Positions 9,070 through 21,394 of a stretch of 64,000 bases of DNA are shown here, piece after piece. This DNA comes from Haliotis asinina (lineage: Eukaryota; Mollusca; Gastropoda; Lepetellida; Haliotidae): NCBI RefSeq assembly GCF_037392515.1, contig NC_090283.1, positions 30,458,249-30,522,248 on the forward strand, read 5' to 3'. Position 1 is the stretch's first letter. Each line of letters starts with the position of its first letter. The notes below the pieces were generated by a model, which did not search any database, was not told the origin of the DNA, and saw only the letters and a program-made list of their open reading frames with translations. Both the position numbers and the translations under genes were made by a program.

Positions 9070-11424
9070 TTTTAACAGGTATAATATTCATGTGTATATC
9101 TGGTGTGGCCAAAACGACATCGCCACATAATGACCTCTTCAAATCTGGACTGACAGCCCAAGTAGGTGTAACCAATATAGGGTTTTATTGCATGTAATTT
9201 ATTTATACCTACTTGCGTGTCCCACTTCTTCTGCATCAGATAACGGATATAAGATCTAATAGTAGATATAAAATCTGAGTATGGAATGAGAAGTGGTGTC
9301 ACAGATTTGTTGAGAGCTGCCTTGGCAGCAAGATCGGCCGTTGTTACCGGAAATGCCAACGTGACTGGGCAACCAACAAAAGACGATGTCGCATTGGCCA
9401 GTAGCAAGACCATTATACAATTCAACAATTTCGATTAAAAGTGGATGTATACATGATAGGTTTTTAATAGCCTGAAGACAAGAAAGAGAGTCTGTATTTT
9501 TTATGTTTAGGATGTCTTTGAATATATTTAAGAGCCGTTAATACGGCCTTTGCTTCAGCTGTGAAAATGGAGCTGCTATCCGGCAATCGAGAAGATATTG
9601 TTCTGGATCCAATGACAGTGGCACAAGCTACTGCGCCATCGTCCTTGGCCCTATCTGTAAATAAGGACTTGTAAATGCTATACTTGTAATTGCCATATTC
9701 TTGTTTATACTGTAATTTGTTTCTGATTTTTAAAATGTAGTTAATGTTAGGTCGACCTGTGGCCTAACCAATTGCCAAGGAGGGGAAGAAAGCAGACGGA
9801 AAGGAGATACATTTTCTAACTCAATACCAGCAGCAGAGAGGAAAGGTTTCACTCTTAGTCCTAGAGGCGGAACAACAGCAGACTTTTATTGTATAGATCC
9901 TCATAAAGAGGGTTAAATACGCCCTTAAATGCAGTGTTGGATTCATTAGAAAATAATTTTGTTGTATATTGCAAGGATACCTTTATACGTCGTTGGTTAA
10001 GGGATGGCTCATGGGCATGGACGTACAGACTTTCAGCAGGGGAGGTTCTAAAGGACCTAAGACTAAGTCTTAGACCGTGGTGGTGGACAGAATCTAATAG
10101 TTCCAGGTTGCTTTTGCACGCTCCATCATATACGATAGAACCATAATCAAGTTTTGATCGGATGAGTGATCTGTACAGATGGAGCAGGGTCTTCTGATCC
10201 CCTCCCCATTTGGAATTTGAAACTACTTTTAGTAAATCGAATGCCTTCAGGCATTTAGTCTTTAACTGTTTTATGTGCGGTAGAAAGGTCAAGTGTGGAT
10301 AAAAAACAATACCAAGAAACTTGGCCTCTTTTACAACTTTGATAGGAGCTCCATCCAGTACTAAAACTTGGTCCTTATGTGGCTTACATTTGCTGCAAAA
10401 ATGAACGCAGTTGGTCTTGGCTTTTGAAAATTTAAACCATTTTCAAGACCCCATTTATGAATCTTATTTAGATATAACTGCAAATGCCTTTCAATGGCAT
10501 TCATAATTTTTACCACGACAGGAAATATTAAAATCATCCACAAATTGATCCATCAAAAGAATCATTCAAAACCTTTTACAAACTGTTGATTTTAACGCTA
10601 AACAAGGTAACAGACAAAATACTGCCTGATTATAAGTCAGACAAGGTAGAACCCACTCGAACTTGAAACTGCCTATCTTCTAAAAACTCACATATAAATT
10701 GGGGTAAACGGCCCCTCAAACTAAAGTCATTGAAATCTTTTAGAAATCCATATTTCTATGTAGTATCATTTGCCTTTTCAAGATCGAAAAAATCGACACA
10801 GCATGTTGTTTATTTAACAGGGAATGTTTAATGAATGATTCTAAGCGTACTAAATGATCCATGGTACTTCTATTTTTTCGGAAACCACAATGTATGTCAG
10901 TGATGAGATTGTTGGCTTCCAGATACCAAACTAAACGGTTATTAAGCATGCGTTTCATTGTTTTACAAACACAACTAGTAAGTGATATTGGTCTGCAATT
11001 AGATGCATCTGAATGGTCCCGACCAGGTTTAGGAATAGGAACGACATGATGAAGGAAAAGTTCCAGGTGTCCACACAGTGTCAAAGATATTCAATAACGT
11101 TTCTAAACATGGTTCAGGTAAAATGTTTTCAGAGCTGGTAGTGAGTATTATCAGGCCCAGAAGCAGTGTCATGGGCATGCTAAAGAACAATATGGAGCTC
11201 ATGAATGGAAAAGATCTCATTATAATCCTCCCCACTATCTGGATTAAAATTGATTTTCCTTTTTTTCTTGCTGATCCTTAAATTTATGAAAGGCTGGAAA
11301 ATAATTAGATGAAGAGGAATGTTTGGCAATCGTTTGACCAATTTTGTTAGCAATATATGATTCGTCTGTTAGAAACGTGTCACCCTCATTAAGATGATGA
11401 ATGCCGTTTATTTTGTTTAAAGAT
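9070..11424 (-). pseudogene. LINE-A copy 4 ORF2: reverse transcriptase, RNase H remnant, C-terminus
   Basis: Recognisable RT blocks, in order down the minus strand: 'PIPKPGRDHSDASNCRPISL' (about 11,000), 'NLITDIHCGFRKNRSTMDHL' (about 10,890), the catalytic F-V-D-D-F at about 10,530-10,545, and 'LHLYRSLIRSKLDYGSIVYDGAC' (about 10,150). RNase H pieces lie at about 9,660-9,300 with stops. The C-terminal Cys/His stretch is near 9,130. At least five frame breaks are needed to link these, so the copy is dead. Confidence 0.8.
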
Positions 11425-13735
11425 CACATATACTCTAATAGGGTACAAATGCAAAATCACTTGCTGACATCGTTATAAATGAAACTCCGCCATTAAAACT
11501 GCGCATTTCGATCTTTAACTACCTGAAATCGACCTTTTTGTCAACAGTGCACAATTCTCAACCGCAAACGAAATTTCAACCAATCAGAGCGGCGCGTCTC
11601 CGTGACGTAATAGTGGGTATAGAAATGGGGGTCTGTGCAGTATTCATCTACATTTCAGTGGTTAAACTATTTCGTTTACAGGTTTGTACAAAACTGAAAT
11701 CGCGAAAGCTGTTAAGAAAAATGAAAGCTATATTTTCTCACAATCTTCCATCACTTAGTTTTGTCTCCTGCTTTGCCTAGTTTTCGAGTTACAACCCTAG
11801 TTTTCATAGACGATTCTGTCAAAATCACTTAGTGTCGCTAGGTTGTAATCCGTGTTAGGTGGTATAAACCTACACGTTATTTGTCATCATTCTCTTGATG
11901 GTCAGTTAATGAATATATAACAGGTATAATTAGTGGGAACGCCACTTAGATTACCCGACAAAGGCCCCCATTTGGCATTTCTTTTGTCTGGATCGATCAA
12001 AGGATTAAGCGATAACACGCTGATTGATTAATTAGTTTTATGCGGATTTAAATGGGGATTTGTCAAAAGGTTTATGTATGTACATTTACGAATCTATACT
12101 GAATACACACTGTCGTGTCTGTGTCTATGTAAAACAACACCCTTCTTTCAAAGGATTAACCGCCAATACATTGATTGATGGCTCATTAGTGGCTAACTAA
12201 ATAACTTTTTAAAAGGAATGACGCACATTATGCAATTAGTTGCCCGGTGTGCTATCTTGGGTAAACAGTGAAACTATACAGCAATGTGAGAAACCTGAAA
12301 CGATACATCACGTTTTCGAATATTAAACAGTTGAAAGACACATCACATGGGAAATCTGCAGATGAATTATATATCACTTGTTTTTGTGGATATTGATGGA
12401 TACATTCCTCGAAGAAGGTAATAGCCTGATATTGCTCCTATAACTTTAATTTTAATATTTGCATTTTTGTTTTGAATACGTTGTCGTAGCTTTCAACAGA
12501 ATCATTGTTTTACATTCGCAGATCGCTCTTCTTTTTATTAAGTTTCAAAATGCATACAAGTATGATTATAAAGTAATCAGGATTATGAGACCAAGTATAA
12601 AGACGTATATTGACAAGTGTCTACATACTGGTGAGTGAACGTTACAAACCAAGTAAATTTAGCAAGTGAAGAAATTTATCGCGCAGTATTTGCACTTCGA
12701 CCCCGACCTCGCTTAGGTTATGTTACAGGTTGTGTCATGGAAACACCTTTTGGTAATGATTCAAATACATATTTATGTAGTTTTGATTTTCTAACTTGAT
12801 GAGAACAACCCATTCATAACCTCATTAATTCAAATGGATTTGACTTCACGATTTTCAAAAATGGCGGCGCCCTGTCTTGGGATGAATGCTATTTAAGTTT
12901 GTTTTCACGGACTTGAAAAAATATTACTTTCTACTGGTAGTAAAATATGTATTTTATTGATGGACATTTGGATTTTGCATGACATTGCTTTTAACATAAC
13001 AATTTCACTCTTGGAATCGGCCAATAAAAGGGGTCAATATAATTACGATAATAATTGTCACTTCAAACCACAACCGCTTTTCCGAGGAAGAAAACGTTAT
13101 ATTCATGCAGAATCCTTTTGGTCAGTAATGTGTAGTAAGCAGTCTTGATTTTATAAACTCGATGAAACTTGAACTTCATTTTCTATCCTGGAAGCGTGGT
13201 AGGGGGCGAACCATCCGATTTAGTATATACCACACGCTTCCACACGCTCGCTTCGCACACACTAACAACCAAGTTAAGCACAAAGTACGGGGTCTGGTGA
13301 AAATCTGTGCATAGTGACACCATCACCCGACCCCAAGGAGCAACTGACGGCAACACAACAATTCGGCATATCTTTGGTGACGTCTAGAAATCGGCAAAAT
13401 GACGAGCTTCCTACACATTTTCTATACATTTAATTGGAAATCGTTCCTTCTATGATGTCACAGTAGGGCTCTGGGGACAGAGTTACGTAACCTGTCTTCG
13501 GTTTCGTTTGCGGAAGAGAGAGAAGCAGACGGTTTTAAGCAACTTTGAAGCGCTTCGTATTAATTGACCACAAGCTGGTTTTTTTTGCTTTTGTTTTGTT
13601 TTTGTTTTGTTTTTTTTTTGTTTTTTTTTTAAATGGTGTTGCGTTTATGACTAACCAAAAGTCTTTCATATGCAGTGATAAAAAGAGTGCCAATAAATTG
13701 AGTTTAGTGGTCATTTAAATGTGCAACGAGCCTTG
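11425..13735. other. Insertion or replaced segment inside LINE-A copy 4
   Basis: LINE-A homology stops at about 11,424 (after the 'NEGDTFLTDESYIANKI' region) and resumes at about 13,735. The intervening 2.3 kb has no long open frame or recognised domain. A 12-mer CCGCAAACGAAA occurs near the left side (about 11,561) and inverted near the right (about 13,510), and there are poly-T-rich runs at 13,575-13,630. These hint at a mobile element but no clean terminal repeats or target-site duplication were found. Confidence 0.45.
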
Positions 13736-13739
13736 GCAT

Positions 13740-14665
13740 GTACAATTTTAAAGTGATTTAAGTTATCGACAGTTGGATGACGACGGAAACATTTTTCTGC
13801 TTTCTTTCTGGCTTTTCTATCTTGTTTTCAATCAGTGTTAAACCAGGGTTTGTGAATATGTGGAACTGTAGAGGATTGTGGAATGCAGTCTTCAGCAAGC
13901 ATATTCAATTCGTCAGAAAATACTTGAATAGGATCAGTAACATTCAGAAATAATGCAGGTTTTAATCTGTTATGGCACATGGTCTCAAATAAAGACCAAT
14001 CGGCCTTTCTAAAGTGACGGTGGGGCATCACTGGGTTTTATGGATGAAAGAATAGTCGGAAAGTGACCACTCCCACATAGGTAATCACGGACTGACCATT
14101 CAAATTCGTTATATCAATTGGAATCAGAAACAGATCCAGTGATGAGTAGGAACCAGTTCCAGGGTGAAGATATGGTTGTGAACTATCATTAAAAATACAT
14201 AACTCGTTATTCGAGAAAAACTCCTCGAGTATCCTCCCTTTTGTATGGTGGTGTTACTACCCCACAGTGGGTTGTGACCATTCAAGTCGCCCATTATAAC
14301 GCATGGTTTTGGCAACTGGTCATAAAGCATTTGAAGATCATTCTGTTGTATAGAGGATGATGGTGGGATATAGAGTGAACACGGAGTACGTACAACATGT
14401 AATGTCACGCGGACAGCAACAGCCTGAAGAGGGGTATTGAGTGAAATAGGGCCCTGCAGCGTGCCCAGTCTCACCAAAATTGAAGTGCCTCCAGTGGGCT
14501 TATCACCAGCTGGAGAAAAATGGTGGTAGGAATCACAATGTTTTAAATAGAATTTATCTGTGGTAAACATAGAGTTGATGGTCTGACATTATGGACTAAA
14601 AGCTGTAAATCATGAAAATTGTTGCGCAATCCTCTACAGTTGAATTGCAGTATGTGTGATGCCAT
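13740..14665 (-). pseudogene. LINE-A copy 4 ORF2 endonuclease region
   Basis: ORF2 appears to open at an ATG at 14,665 (MASHILQFNCRGLR), the usual start of an endonuclease/exonuclease/phosphatase domain. Further motifs are 'GGTSILVR', 'PCVIMGDLNGHNPLWGS' and, in another frame, the C-terminal 'HFRKADWSLFETMC'. The reading frame breaks after the GDLNGHNPLWG motif. The start codon follows the ORF1 stop after two codons in the same frame. Confidence 0.7.
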
Positions 14666-14671
14666 TACGTT

Positions 14672-14938
14672 TTAGGAGGATTGACCCCGACCTTTCCTAT
14701 TTGTCCTCTGACTACAATTGTCAGAGACATCCATTTCTTCAGGTGAACCATATTTGTAAAACAACTGGATCTTGTTATAATATCCTTTAGATGTTCTTCC
14801 ACTTTGGGACTTTGGGGACAATTCCGTTCTTGGTTTGTTTTTCGTTTTCACCACTTGTTTTTCAGTTGTTTGCAATTGCGATTGTTTAGAGGACTGAGAG
14901 GATAAAAGATCTGGCGGAGTCGACAACAGTTGCTGCAT
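14672..14938 (-). pseudogene. LINE-A copy 4 ORF1 C-terminal remnant
   Basis: The last part of ORF1, containing 'GRTSKGYYNKIQLFYKYGS', corresponds to 'GRAPKGS.NKI' in copies 1 and 2. The zinc knuckles and N-terminus are absent. It ends at a TAA at 14,672-14,674. Confidence 0.7.
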
Positions 14939-15531
14939 CTATATTCTAATTCCAAAACACCAAAAAGGTATTAGGGCTGCGTTTCACAAAAGCCTCCTAA
15001 ATTTAGGAGGTCCTAGCCCATACGACCTTATTTACGACCCTCTTCCGACCTCTTTTGCGACCGTTTCGCAAACACTTCGTATCCACGTCGTACGTCGCGG
15101 TCCTCAATCCATTGGTACATCGTTTAAGAGGTACTTTGTTGCATAGCAACGCACACAGCGAGACCAAACAGGCACTTGAGTGTCTTGCTATTCCCAAGGT
15201 ATTTCAAAATAGAAGAACAGTCATTGTCATTGCACAATGTTTATTTGGACTTTCAATTTCGGTCTTGGCCTATTTATTGATTGAGCTTTCCTGATTTTAA
15301 AATGCATTTTTGAACTTCTGAACTTTGCCTAGAGTCTTATATCCAGAAGGCGGAGGCTCATGGGCCAATCTGGTAGATTAATTAGTTATAATTCTTCTGC
15401 AGGAGTATATCATCCGGGTATCCTTGATGCTGCAAGCTGGAGGCCCGCTTGCTTTTGCATTGTCCTTGTGATACTCCGTGGTGGGTGGGGAACCCGGATG
15501 ATGAACCATATTACACTAACCATGGCTTATG

Positions 15532-16767
15532 AAATCCCAACAACAACAACAACCCAAAACGTCCACTTGATACTGACCCTGTTGATACTGACCATAGTCC
15601 GTATGCATCGATTGAGTATTGGCCGCGTTTCCTTGTGATTGAGACTCCTGACAAGACACCGCTAAAGTTGAACCCCTTTGCTGTATCCAAGGGTATTCAA
15701 GGTATTGCTGGGGATGTGAAGAACATAAGACGCTTACGTTCGGGTGCCCTACTAGCTGAATGCGGGAAAAAGCAGCAAGCAACCAATCTGATGAACGTTC
15801 GTGGGCATTCCGCACTGTCTCTACTCACAAAACCTTGAATACAAGTACAGGTATCGTGAGAGATCGTGATCGATTATTTGACGACATGTCGGACCTTGAT
15901 ATAGTATCAGAAATGAAGGATCGAGGTGTGCTTTATGTCAAGCGCTTTTCAACTCGGAGAAAGAACGAAACCATCAAAACAAATACGTATCTGTTTACTT
16001 TTTCAACTCCAAATGCAAACAAATCAGTGAAGGCAGGCTACTGTAACATTCAAGTTGACACCTACATCCCCAGTGTGTGTGTTTTAAATGCCAGAAATGT
16101 GGACACGATGTAACTACTTGCACATTGTCTGTTGTGTGTGCTCACTGTGGTGAGTAAACACACAACAGACGATTGTACCAGTGATTTTAAAAAATGCACC
16201 AACTGCTCAGGCGACCATTCTTAATTTTCTAAACAATGTCCTATTTGGAAAGAACAAATGGAGATAAACAAAATCAAAATTACTCAAAATATCTCTTTTT
16301 CTGGGGCAAAAAAAAAACTGGCAAAGAGATCTGATCTTCCAGAAATTTATGCTACAGTAGCAGAAACATCGTTGGAGTCTAGTTCTAAACTAACAAAATC
16401 ATCCACAGGCTGCCAAACTACCTTGACGTGGGTGAATTGCGATTCTCCACAGCTTTTTTACTCTGTTATGTCATCTCAGACTGAGGAATCACTTCCCAGT
16501 ACATCAAAGTCTTCCTCTGATCACAAATCATCATCATCTCAGTCCCACTCAAATCTCAATCGACAGCTGATAGTCAGCAAAGTGTTAAAAGTAACCCTAT
16601 GCCTAAGCTTGATGCTTCAAAACAACAAAGAGGCAGAGCTCCTAAAGGGTCATACAATAAAATTCAATTGTACAATAAAAATGGGTCTCTTGAAAACATA
16701 GACGTTTCTGAAAACGTCCATTCTAGGGCACATGGCTTGTCGCCCTCCAAAAGAGTAGATCCCCAAT
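15532..16767 (+). pseudogene. LINE-A copy 2 ORF1 (zinc-knuckle protein), multiply frameshifted
   Basis: The ATG at 15,532 begins MAYEIP as in the other copies. Frame changes follow: 'IETPDKTPLKLNPFAVSKG' at about 15,640, 'HKTLNTSTGIVRDRDRLFDDMSDLDIVSEMKD' at about 15,830, then the zinc-knuckle region at about 16,080-16,230 broken by a stop, and the Ser-rich tail with 'APKGS.NKI' at about 16,640 ending near 16,767. It is useful as the reference for placing the frameshift in copy 1. Confidence 0.8.
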
Positions 16768-16789
16768 AAATTCCCCCAAAAGATAGTTT

Positions 16790-19664
16790 ATTCCAATAAT
16801 ATTGTACAGTGGATTTGCAGAGGACTGAGGACTAATTTACATGAATTACAGCTATTAGTCCAAGACTTTGCACCTTCAGCGACATATTTAAAACAAACAG
16901 ATACATTTGACCTTCGTCATTTTTCATTGTTTTTCCCCTCCTGGTGATAGGGCGGATCATCCATTCTAGTCAGACGAAACGTCTCTGTTTCACTTATAAC
17001 TAATATGCAGGCTGTTGCAGTGAGAATTACTTTACATGTAGCGTTTACACTATGTTCTCTCTATATCTCTCCATCTTCAACGTTTGCCAAAACTGATCTT
17101 CAACCTCTATATGACCAACTCCTGCAGCCCTGCATTATAATGGGAGATTTAAATGGGCACAACCCACTCTGGGGTAGTGTAACTACAAACGCTAAAGGTA
17201 AATTGTTGGAGGACTTTTGTTCTGACAATGATTTATGTATTTATAATGATGGTTCCAACACATATTTACACCCCGGTACAGGGACTTATTCTGCTCTCGA
17301 CATGTCACTCACAAAGTCAGAGCTTCTAAATGAACTCGAATGGTCAGTTCACGATGACCTCTGTGGAAGTGACCATTTTCCTACCATACTAAAATGTGTA
17401 ACTCCATCTGATGTTCCTCCATCATCAAGGTGGAATTTTAAAAAGGCTAACTGCACTTTATATGAAACACTGTGTGCCGGAAAACTTAAACCTGGACGTT
17501 TTATTGACGTTCCTGATGCTATTAAATGCTTTTCTGATGAATTGAATTCCATTGCTGATGAGTGCATACCAAATTCCTCTGCAGTTCCGTCATCATGGCG
17601 TGATGCTATAGTAGTAACAACACCCAAACCTTGACGTGATCATACGGATCCATCCAGTTATCGACCGATTTCACTAACTAGCTGTGTTTGCATGACCATG
17701 GAACACATGATAAATAATCGACTTGTTTGGTACCTGGAAACAAATAACCTTATAACAGATATACAATCTGGTTTCCGTAAAAACAGAAGTACTGCCGATC
17801 ACTTAGTGTGTTCGGAATCTTTTGTGAAACACGCGCTGATTAATAAAAAACATGTTCTGTCTATCTTTTTTTATCTAGAAAAAGCATACGACACAACCTC
17901 AAAATATGGTATTTTAAGAGACTTACATGGCTTCGGCTTGTGAGGTCCTTTGCCTCAATAAATAGACAACTTTTTAAATGGCAGACAGTTTCAAGTCCGA
18001 GTTGGTTCTACCCTGTCTGATCATTACACTCAGGATCAGGGTGTTCCACAAGGCAGTATTTTGTCTTTCACACTTTTTAGTATAAAGATAAACAGTTTAT
18101 TAAACGTTTTAATTGATTCAAATGATGAATCGTTATTTGTGGATGATTTTAATATTTCTTGTCGTGGTAAAATATGGATACCACTGAAAGGCAACTGCAG
18201 ATGTGGTTAAACAAGATTAATAACTGGTGTCTTGAAACCGGTTTTAAATTACTGCATACATTTTTGTCGTAAATATAAACCACATAAAGACCCTAAACTG
18301 TCTCTAGATGGCACGCCAATTAAAGTTGTGAAGGAAGCTAAGTTCTTGGGTCTAATCTTTCACTCACACTTAACGTTTTTACCGCATAGTAAATCCCTTA
18401 AAACTAAATGCCTGAAAGCACTTGACTTGTTGAAAGTGGTTCTAAATTCAAATTCTAAATGGGGAGGGGATCAAGTTACCCTTCTCCGTCTATATCGATC
18501 ACTCGTACGTTCTAAACTTGCTTATGGCTCCATCGTCTATGGTGGAGCTTGCAAAAGCAGGTTAAAACTGTTAGATTCTGTCCATCATCAAGGTCTAAGA
18601 CTTCGTCTTGAGTATTTTAGAACTTCACCTATTGACAGTCTCTATGTTGAGGCTGATGAACCATCTCTTGAGCAGCGCCTTATAAAGTTAGCTTTACAGT
18701 ACATTTCTAAATCATACTCTAATAAATATAACCATGTCTATAACTGTGTTTTCAATCCCCTTTATGAAGATTTATACAACCAAAAATCTTCTCTTGTCCC
18801 GCCTCTAGGACATAGAATTAAAAACATTCTTTCCTGGGCTGCCACTGAGCTGGAAAGCATAGCTCCCTCCCGTCTTCTTTCTTCTCCTCCTTGGCAGTTG
18901 GTCAGTCCCCAAGTGGACCTTACATTGATCACATTTAAAAAATCAGAAACTAATGAATTACAATATAAGCAAGAATATAATCGACTAAAACATAAATATA
19001 GCAATTACAAATCCTTATTTACAGATGGGTCTAAGGACGGTGGCGCAGTGGCCTGTGCCAGTGTCATTGGATCCAGAACAATATTTTCTAGATTACCAGA
19101 GAACAGTTCTATTTCTACAGCTGAAGCTAACGCCATACTAACGGCGCTTAAATATGTTCAAAGACACTCTAAACATAAACAGTATATATAAATATAACAT
19201 ATATAATCTATTCAGACTCTCTTTCTTGCCTTCAGGCTATTAAAAATATTTCTTGTAAACATACACTCTTACTTGAAATTATTGAATTGTATAATAATCT
19301 TCCTACTGGCCAGTACGACATCGTCTTCTGTTGGTTACCCAACCACGTAGGCATTTCCGGTAATGCAATGGCCGATCTTGCTGCCAAGGCAGCACTCAAC
19401 AAATCTGTGACACCACTTCTTATTCCATACACTGATTATAAAGCTAACATTAGATCTTATATCCGTGATCTGATGCAGAAGAAGTGGGACACCCAGGTAG
19501 GCATCAATAAATTACATGACATAAAACCCTATATTGGTTATTCCTACTTGGGTTGTCAGTCCAGATTTGAAGAGGTCATTATGAGACGATGCCGTATTTG
19601 TCACACCAGATATAAGCATAAATACCTATTGAAAGGTGAGGATCACAAGGGATACCTATTTTAA
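16790..19664 (+). pseudogene. LINE-A copy 2 ORF2 (endonuclease, reverse transcriptase, RNase H)
   Basis: Domains in order: endonuclease ('IVQWICRGLR' at about 16,800; 'IIMGDLNGHNPLWGS' at about 17,135; 'LDMSLTKSELLNELEWSVHDDLCGSDHF' at about 17,300); reverse transcriptase ('SSYRPISLTSCVC', 'IQSGFRKNRSTADHLV', 'KAYDTT', catalytic F-V-D-D at about 18,136, 'GGDQVTLLRLYRSLVRSKLAYGSIVYGGAC'); RNase H ('FTDGSKDGGAVACA' at about 19,020, 'STAEANAILTALKY', then 'DIVFCWLPNHVGISGNAMADLAA' at about 19,317); and a C-terminal 'RRCRICHTRYKHKYLL'. A deletion removes roughly 500 bases between endonuclease and RT at about 17,595, and there are several frameshifts and stops. Confidence 0.88.
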
Positions 19665-20270
19665 ATCACGTAGTATGAAGGACCTTTTTACTAATTTAAA
19701 AAATTATTTAATTATTGCATTTTTAAAAGAATTGGATTTGTTGAATGAATTGTGAATAGATATTTTATTACTGGTAATTTAGATTAGTAACTGAGATTGT
19801 TAGTGGCTGTACCCTCAAAGGGAGGTTGAAGTACTATAAAATTATTGTCCTCCTGAGAGGGTACGTAAGTCCCAAAACATTCGATGTAAATTTATGTCTA
19901 CCAGTTTTTTAATCGTAGTATTCTTGTCATTTTAAATCTGGCTAGCATTTCGCACACTCGCTAGCAGCTGAAGGGATGGTGTAAATCCAGCTAGGGTCCA
20001 TGCAGGTAACAAAGGCACCCCCATGGTCCCTAGTATGGTAATCTACCTTCGGTTGTTGGCGATCTATAGCCCGTGTTTTATAATGTATCGTCTTCTTTAA
20101 TTACAATGTTTTAGTTTTTCATGTTGGTTTTATATACATGTCTGTGATATTCTAGAGTTTTACTGTCCTGTCACTGTCGACAGGTTTTTATATTACACAT
20201 ATATTCCATTTCAGTTTTATGTTCCCGCCACCATATGGCTGAAATATTGCCGATGTGACGTTAAATATCA

Positions 20271-20543
20271 GTGAGTGATCGAGTGAGTTTAGTTTTACGT
20301 CGCACTCAGCAATATTCCAGCTATATGGCGACGGTCTGTAAATAATCGAGTCTGGACCAGACAATCCAGTGATCAACAACATGAGCATCGATCTGCGAAA
20401 TGGGGAACCGATGACATGTGTCAACCAAGTCAGCAAGTCTGACCACCCGATCACGTTAGTCGCCTCTTACGACAAGCATAGTCACCTTTTATGGCAAGCA
20501 TGGGTTGCTGAAGGCCTATTCTACCCCAGGACCTTCACGGGTA
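20271..20543 (-). mobile_element. SINE-1, full-length, inserted in the LINE-A 3' tail
   Basis: Same family as 8,032-8,303, 273 bp, minus strand. Flanked by the 13-bp target-site duplication ACGTTAAATATCA at 20,258-20,270 and 20,544-20,556, which is LINE-A 3'-terminal sequence. The SINE is therefore younger than this LINE copy and landed in the opposite orientation just before its simple tail. Confidence 0.93.
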
Positions 20544-21006
20544 ACGTTAAATATCAACTCACACACACACTCACTCATATAAAACTGCAATATTAGTCCC
20601 AGTGTATTGAATATTGTACATCAGAGGAACTAAAGTACATGTTGCCGTAATAACTACGTTTGATCTGGAAAGGTTTAAATATGGTCCGCTGTAATCTAAA
20701 TGTGTCAACGTTTTCCGTAATTTTTATTCATTCAATCAAAACCTTTCAAAGAATAAAAACGAATACGTTATGTCCACGTATGGTGTGATATTGAACAAGG
20801 TCAGAAGTAGATACTGAAATTGGTTTCATGAAAAATATCTGGCCAAACGCAAAATATACATACGTCATAGTACTGAAAGTGTAATCAGAAGCAATATTGC
20901 GATTACTCTTGTTCATCCAACCTTCGCCTAAAAAAATGGCCTAATTTGTACAACAATGTTGACGTATGACATCACAACGGATGACCGAGCCTGGATTAAT
21001 ACTCCC

Positions 21007-21246
21007 CTGGCTTCCCTTGTCCATTATACCCCACCCCATCTGGCTTCCCTTGTCCATTATACCCCACCCCATCTGGCTTCCCTTGTCCATTATACCCCAC
21101 CCCATCTGGCTTCCCTTGTCCATTATACCCCACCCTATCTGGCTTCCCTTGTCCATTATACCCCACCCCATCTGGCTTCCCTTGTCCATTATACCCCACC
21201 CCATCTGGCTTCCCTTGTCCATTATACCCCACCCCATCTGGCTTCC
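21007..21246. repeat. Minisatellite, 33-bp unit, about 7.3 copies
   Basis: Almost perfect tandem copies containing CTGGCTTCCCTTGTCCATTA; one copy has a single-base change (CCCTATCT). The 33-bp length keeps all frames open on both strands, which explains overlapping open frames with an 11-residue period. No coding claim is made. Confidence 0.97.
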
Positions 21247-21394
21247 TATTGTTTGTGTTACCAATCATGCCTGGGTTGACAACCCTCTGGCTTTCACTCC
21301 TGTCCACCCACTAATTAACTAATTAACTACGGACTTCGTTTGTCATACTGTTGTTGTTCCTACATGTACATAAATAGCTCCTTGTACTCCATTG

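Larger units (their letters stand above)
8374..14950 (-). mobile_element. LINE-A copy 4, 5'-truncated and interrupted
   Basis: On the minus strand the order is ORF1 tail, endonuclease, interruption, reverse transcriptase, RNase H remnant, C-terminal zinc region and 3' UTR, ending in (TCAC)n at 8,374. It aligns throughout with copy 2 on the plus strand. The coding parts carry many stops and frameshifts. ORF1 is missing except for its last 90 codons, so the copy begins at about 14,950. About 2.3 kb of unrelated DNA lies between about 11,425 and 13,735. Confidence 0.85.
15240..20578 (+). mobile_element. LINE-A copy 2, nearly full-length (I/Nimb-like, with RNase H)
   Basis: This is the most complete copy: 5' UTR, ORF1, endonuclease, reverse transcriptase, RNase H, C-terminal Cys/His region, 3' UTR and an ACTC-rich simple tail. 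The 5' limit is where similarity to copy 3 (about 33,950) fades. The 3' tail is split by a SINE at 20,271-20,543, and the LINE's own ACTCAC-type tail continues to about 20,578. Presence of RNase H together with an APE-type endonuclease is characteristic of the I group (I, Nimb and relatives). Several frame breaks and one internal deletion make it non-autonomous. Confidence 0.88.

Noticed and set aside
14960..15240. A MITE beginning GCGTTTCACAAAAGCC, similar in its first bases to the element at 42,786
   Set aside because: No inverted partner could be found on the right side, so only the short initial similarity remains.
20941..21322. Repeat proteins with an 11-residue period on both strands
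   Set aside because: The 33-bp minisatellite keeps four frames open at once, which is expected without selection.
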